A stretch of DNA of 8,420 nucleotides, taken from contig CAYMBG010000109.1 of NCBI GenBank assembly GCA_964388615.1, positions 1 to 8,420 on the forward strand, given 5' to 3'. Below are positions 6,598 through 8,420 of the stretch, piece after piece. A model generated the notes under the pieces. It saw nothing but the letters and a program-made list of their open reading frames with translations, ran no database searches and was not told the DNA's origin. A program made the translations under genes and the position numbers. Each line of letters begins with the position of its first letter. Position 1 is the stretch's first letter. The stretch is from SLLW01 sp964388615 (GTDB lineage Bacteria; Bacteroidota; Rhodothermia; Balneolales; Natronogracilivirgulaceae).

Positions 6598-6619
6598 TTT
6601 TTTTTATTTTTTTTTAAAA
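6598..6619. promoter_or_regulatory. Oligo-T/A tract in divergent intergenic region
   Basis: Eight T, one A, nine T and four A follow one another in the gap between the antiporter and the orphan gene. Such tracts are bent or rigid and often act as upstream promoter elements. Here it lies about 80 nt upstream of the orphan gene and about 95 nt upstream of the antiporter start, so it could serve either promoter. No clean -35/-10 pair was found for either gene. Confidence 0.3.
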
Positions 6620-6623
6620 CGGG

Positions 6624-6641
6624 GTGACACTATGTTGTCAC
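6624..6641. repeat. Operator-like inverted repeat GTGACA-N6-TGTCAC
   Basis: Perfect 6-bp arms GTGACA (6624-6629) and TGTCAC (6636-6641) surround six bases, 58 nt before the orphan gene's start codon. A TATCTTGG resembling the Bacteroidota -7 element lies just downstream at 6652-6659, so a protein bound to the repeat would sit over the promoter. The half-site spacing does not fit CRP/FNR sites. The cognate regulator is unknown. Confidence 0.4.
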
Positions 6642-6689
6642 AGATGCGGTATATCTTGGTACTGAAAATGGAAACACCCACAATGAAAC

Positions 6690-6693
6690 GGAG
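6690..6693 (+). promoter_or_regulatory. Ribosome binding site of the orphan gene
   Basis: GGAG lies 6 nt before ATG 6700. This is a clearer Shine-Dalgarno sequence than most genes in the window have, and it supports both the start and the reality of this unrecognised gene. Confidence 0.6.
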
Positions 6694-6699
6694 ATACAC

Positions 6700-7083
6700 A
6701 TGAATACCGCAATCACTTCATCGACCGCACCGGTAACTACCGCTTATTCTGCAACAGCAAATGCTTCTCAAAAAATATCTTGTAAACCAGCGAAAACGGT
6801 AAGCCTGAACACCGCCGGGAAAAATACCCGTCGCCTGAAATTGATCTTCGAGCAGGATGTCGAAAACCGTGACATCTTCACGCTTTTGGGATGGGAGGAC
6901 TTGCCGGAAAAGCTTAAAGAAACCATTCGCCCGGATCTGAATGCCTATCGTGATGAGTTATTGGGACTCTATTCAACATGTGACCACAATGTTCTGAACA
7001 GAAGAAAGCGGGTCTCATACTGGGTAAAAGCGTACCGCGAGGGTATATGCTCGGAGGAAACGGTATTAGTATCGCTTAAATAG
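6700..7083 (+). CDS. Unrecognised 127-residue protein
   Basis: I do not recognise this protein. Residues 1-42 are rich in Thr, Ser and Ala with few hydrophobics (MNTAITSSTAPVTTAYS opening), suggesting a disordered N-terminus. From about residue 43 there is a compact, charged segment with regularly spaced hydrophobics and aromatics: RRLKLIFEQDVENRDIF at 44-60, LGWEDLPEKLKETIRP at 63-78, AYRDELLGLY at 82-91, then RRKRVSYWVKAYREG at 101-115. It looks like a small helical domain with a basic patch. No membrane segment, signal peptide, or zinc-cysteine pattern is visible; the three cysteines (28, 94, 117) are scattered. GGAG upstream and the inverted repeat in the promoter region support a genuine regulated gene. 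It is divergent from the antiporter, and its last 18 nt overlap the 3' end of the GT2 gene on the other strand. A cytoplasmic regulatory or nucleic-acid-binding role is only a guess. Confidence 0.75.
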   Translation: MNTAITSSTAPVTTAYSATANASQKISCKPAKTVSLNTAGKNTRRLKLIFEQDVENRDIFTLLGWEDLPEKLKETIRPDLNAYRDELLGLYSTCDHNVLNRRKRVSYWVKAYREGICSEETVLVSLK

Positions 7084-8103
7084 AATAAGCAACCGGAACA
7101 AAAGGGTCTCTAAGGCGGTGGAACGATGATGTCCTGTCCTCAGAACGTATTGCAGACGTGTTCTTATACCGGCTTCTTTGAGTTGTATTAATGACAACAG
7201 CGACTCTTTGTGACACCCATTTACGGTTTCCCGGCCATCACGACAGTAACAGTGATAAAACAGCTCCACTTGATCGATGATGTGTCGAATATTCCACTTT
7301 TTCGATCTCATGGCTATCATACGATTTATCCATGCCCGTATTGGTGATACACTCACTGGCGTCTTGCTGGTATCATGACGCCGATACCGGATAACTGGCC
7401 GATCATCAAATACCATTACTCCAAACTGTGATGCTGTTAAGTAACACCACCAATCATGCATGATAATACCTTCCGGACGAGGAGTATGCTTCGATTGACT
7501 TTTCTCATCTTTTCCCACATCTAATCCTTTTATCAGCAGGTTTTTAAGCTTATCATCGATGACCATACTGCAACCCACGACCTGGTTTTGGATTATCGCA
7601 TTATCAAATCCTGTCCTGCGGGGCAAAACACTCATTCCATGGCTTTGTCCAGCCTCATCCATGAGGATTTGTCTGCTGTGATATAACCAGGGCCTGGTAT
7701 CCGGATCTTTCCGCACTCGATAGTGAATATATGCGCCCACAGCCCGATCCAGCTTTTCAGGAAGCCAAATATCATCCTGGTCACAAAATGCGAAAATATT
7801 ATAATCGTCAGGTATCCCCGTTAGCAGTGTCAAAAAACTGTTGACCACCCCAACGTTGCTTCCCTCCAAAACCATGATACGTCGATGGCCTTCCCGGCTT
7901 TCTGTATCTTTCTGATATGCTCTTATAATATCCAGGGTGGCATCTGTGGAACCATCATCCCTTATCCAGAGATCCCAATTATCATATTGCTGTGCATCAA
8001 TACTATAAAGTTGCTCTCTTAAGAATGATTCTCCGTTATAGGTTGATAAAACAACAGCAACTTTTGGTTTTTTACTCTGTTTCGGATACAATAAATCCCC
8101 CAT
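7066..8103 (-). CDS. GT2 family glycosyltransferase (rhamnosyltransferase-like)
   Basis: This is a cytoplasmic-face GT-A glycosyltransferase that would transfer a sugar from a nucleotide donor to a growing surface glycan. Counting from ATG 8103 (345 residues), the GT2 core shows VAVVLSTYNGESFLREQL at 15-32, DLWIRDDGSTDAT at 44-56, and the metal/nucleotide-binding FCDQDDIWLPEKL at 106-118. NQVVGCSMVID at 173-183 and IMHDWW at 214-219 with the likely catalytic Asp217 follow. VIRYRRHD at 237-244 resembles the YRQH element of rhamnosyltransferase-like enzymes of O-antigen and capsule clusters. A Lys/Ser-rich insert sits at about 194-209. There is no membrane segment. The upstream GT4 gene stops 5 nt before this ATG. 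A TTG at 8112, overlapping that stop and better spaced from AAGGGGG, would add three residues, so the start is uncertain. Donor and acceptor sugars cannot be read from the sequence. Confidence 0.88.
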   Translation of the reverse strand: MGDLLYPKQSKKPKVAVVLSTYNGESFLREQLYSIDAQQYDNWDLWIRDDGSTDATLDIIRAYQKDTESREGHRRIMVLEGSNVGVVNSFLTLLTGIPDDYNIFAFCDQDDIWLPEKLDRAVGAYIHYRVRKDPDTRPWLYHSRQILMDEAGQSHGMSVLPRRTGFDNAIIQNQVVGCSMVIDDKLKNLLIKGLDVGKDEKSQSKHTPRPEGIIMHDWWCYLTASQFGVMVFDDRPVIRYRRHDTSKTPVSVSPIRAWINRMIAMRSKKWNIRHIIDQVELFYHCYCRDGRETVNGCHKESLLSLIQLKEAGIRTRLQYVLRTGHHRSTALETLLFRLLILFKRY

Positions 8104-8108
8104 GGTTA

Positions 8109-8420
8109 TCAACGATCCCCCTTATCAGGATGGCCGGCAGAATCAACTGTTTCCGGTACAGCATGATCTTCATTGCGCTGATCATGTTTGCCCCGTTCTG
8201 TAAGTATTTGTAGCGTTTCATCAACATTGTTGATGTATTGAGCCATGGAAAATTGTGACCGGACAAAATGAAATGCCTTCTCCGCCAGCCTTGCTCTCTG
8301 TTCCGGATCATCAGATAAATCACGGATTTTCTTTGCAAGATCCTGGGGGTTCCCCGGCTCATAGACCATGCCGGTTTCTCCATCCGTAACGATTTCCGAC
8401 AGTCCCCCGGCATTAGAGCT
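8109..8420 (-). CDS. GT4 family glycosyltransferase, C-terminal part (runs off right edge)
   Basis: Only the last 103 residues are in the window. They begin SSNAGGLSEIVTDGETGMVY, the donor-nucleotide-binding end of the GT-B fold, where GT4 enzymes typically carry GGxxEIVxDGxTG followed by PxxP-like text. EPGNPQDLAKKIRDL and DDPEQRARLAEKA follow, then FVRSQFSMAQYINNVDETLQ, all typical of the family's C-terminal helices. The enzyme would add a sugar to a lipid-linked or polysaccharide acceptor at the cytoplasmic membrane. The final 25 or so residues are unusually hydrophilic and look like an extra tail. It is read through from upstream on the same strand, and its TGA lies 5 nt before the GT2 ATG, so the two are almost certainly translated from one message as part of a polysaccharide or glycoconjugate cluster extending to the right. 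An ATG at 8369 is internal, not a start. Confidence 0.9.
   Translation of the reverse strand, partial: SSNAGGLSEIVTDGETGMVYEPGNPQDLAKKIRDLSDDPEQRARLAEKAFHFVRSQFSMAQYINNVDETLQILTERGKHDQRNEDHAVPETVDSAGHPDKGDR

Noticed and set aside
6598..6615. T-rich tract as an intrinsic terminator
   Set aside because: No plus-strand gene ends upstream of it and no GC-rich stem precedes it; it lies between divergent genes.
6624..6641. CRP/FNR-type binding site
   Set aside because: The GTGA and TCAC half-sites are 10 nt apart instead of 6, so the spacing does not fit that family.
8367..8369. ATG as the start of a small separate gene before GT2
   Set aside because: The frame continues upstream without a stop to the window edge and encodes the conserved GGLSEIVTDGETG stretch of GT4 enzymes.
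8072..8413. Minus-strand 113-residue frame at the right edge
   Set aside because: It is a shifted-frame shadow of the GT4 C-terminus; the overlapping frame ending at 8109 carries the GT4 motifs.

Overview
The window reads as a stretch of chromosome from a member of the Bacteroidota/Rhodothermota/Balneolota group. The placement is an inference: the DNA polymerase delta' carries the HPD-x-HxFxP-like signature typical of Bacteroidota-type HolB proteins, most genes lack strong Shine-Dalgarno sequences, a cytochrome c maturation gene is present, and base composition looks moderate by eye. No tRNA, rRNA, CRISPR array, insertion sequence or phage gene is visible. Nearly all the DNA is coding and nothing looks broken; the two incomplete genes are cut only by the window edges.

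Left block (1-2198, minus strand). A leftward run encodes CcmB (haem-exporter membrane subunit), HolB (DNA polymerase III delta', 6 nt downstream) and, after 59 nt, the first 85 residues of DapF (diaminopimelate epimerase, missing from simple ORF lists because it runs off the left edge). A divergent intergenic region with a perfect 9-bp inverted repeat separates ccmB from the next block.

Centre block (2362-6505). On the plus strand lie a standalone fructose/nitrogen-type PTS IIA protein (PtsN-like) and FolD (methylene-tetrahydrofolate dehydrogenase/cyclohydrolase). Between them sit two mutually exclusive hairpins and a 9-codon mini-ORF that overlaps the folD start. Convergent to folD is a large 869-residue cation:proton antiporter. 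Its soluble tail contains a universal-stress-type domain with an intact nucleotide-binding motif, a degenerate second one, and a terminal PTS-IIA-like domain that keeps the phospho-histidine position. Two IIA-type proteins a kilobase apart, one tethered to an ion exchanger, is the most interesting theme here.

Right block (6700-8420). A small unrecognised 127-residue gene (plus strand, good ribosome binding site, inverted repeat upstream) overlaps tail-to-tail by 18 nt with a GT2 glycosyltransferase. That gene is preceded on the same strand by the C-terminal end of a GT4 glycosyltransferase running off the right edge. The glycosyltransferase pair is probably the end of a surface-polysaccharide cluster.

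I see no clear-cut wholly new system. The best leads are the antiporter-Usp-IIA fusion beside a free PtsN, the FolD substitutions at the NADP 2'-phosphate contacts, the competing hairpins before folD, and the orphan 127-residue protein.
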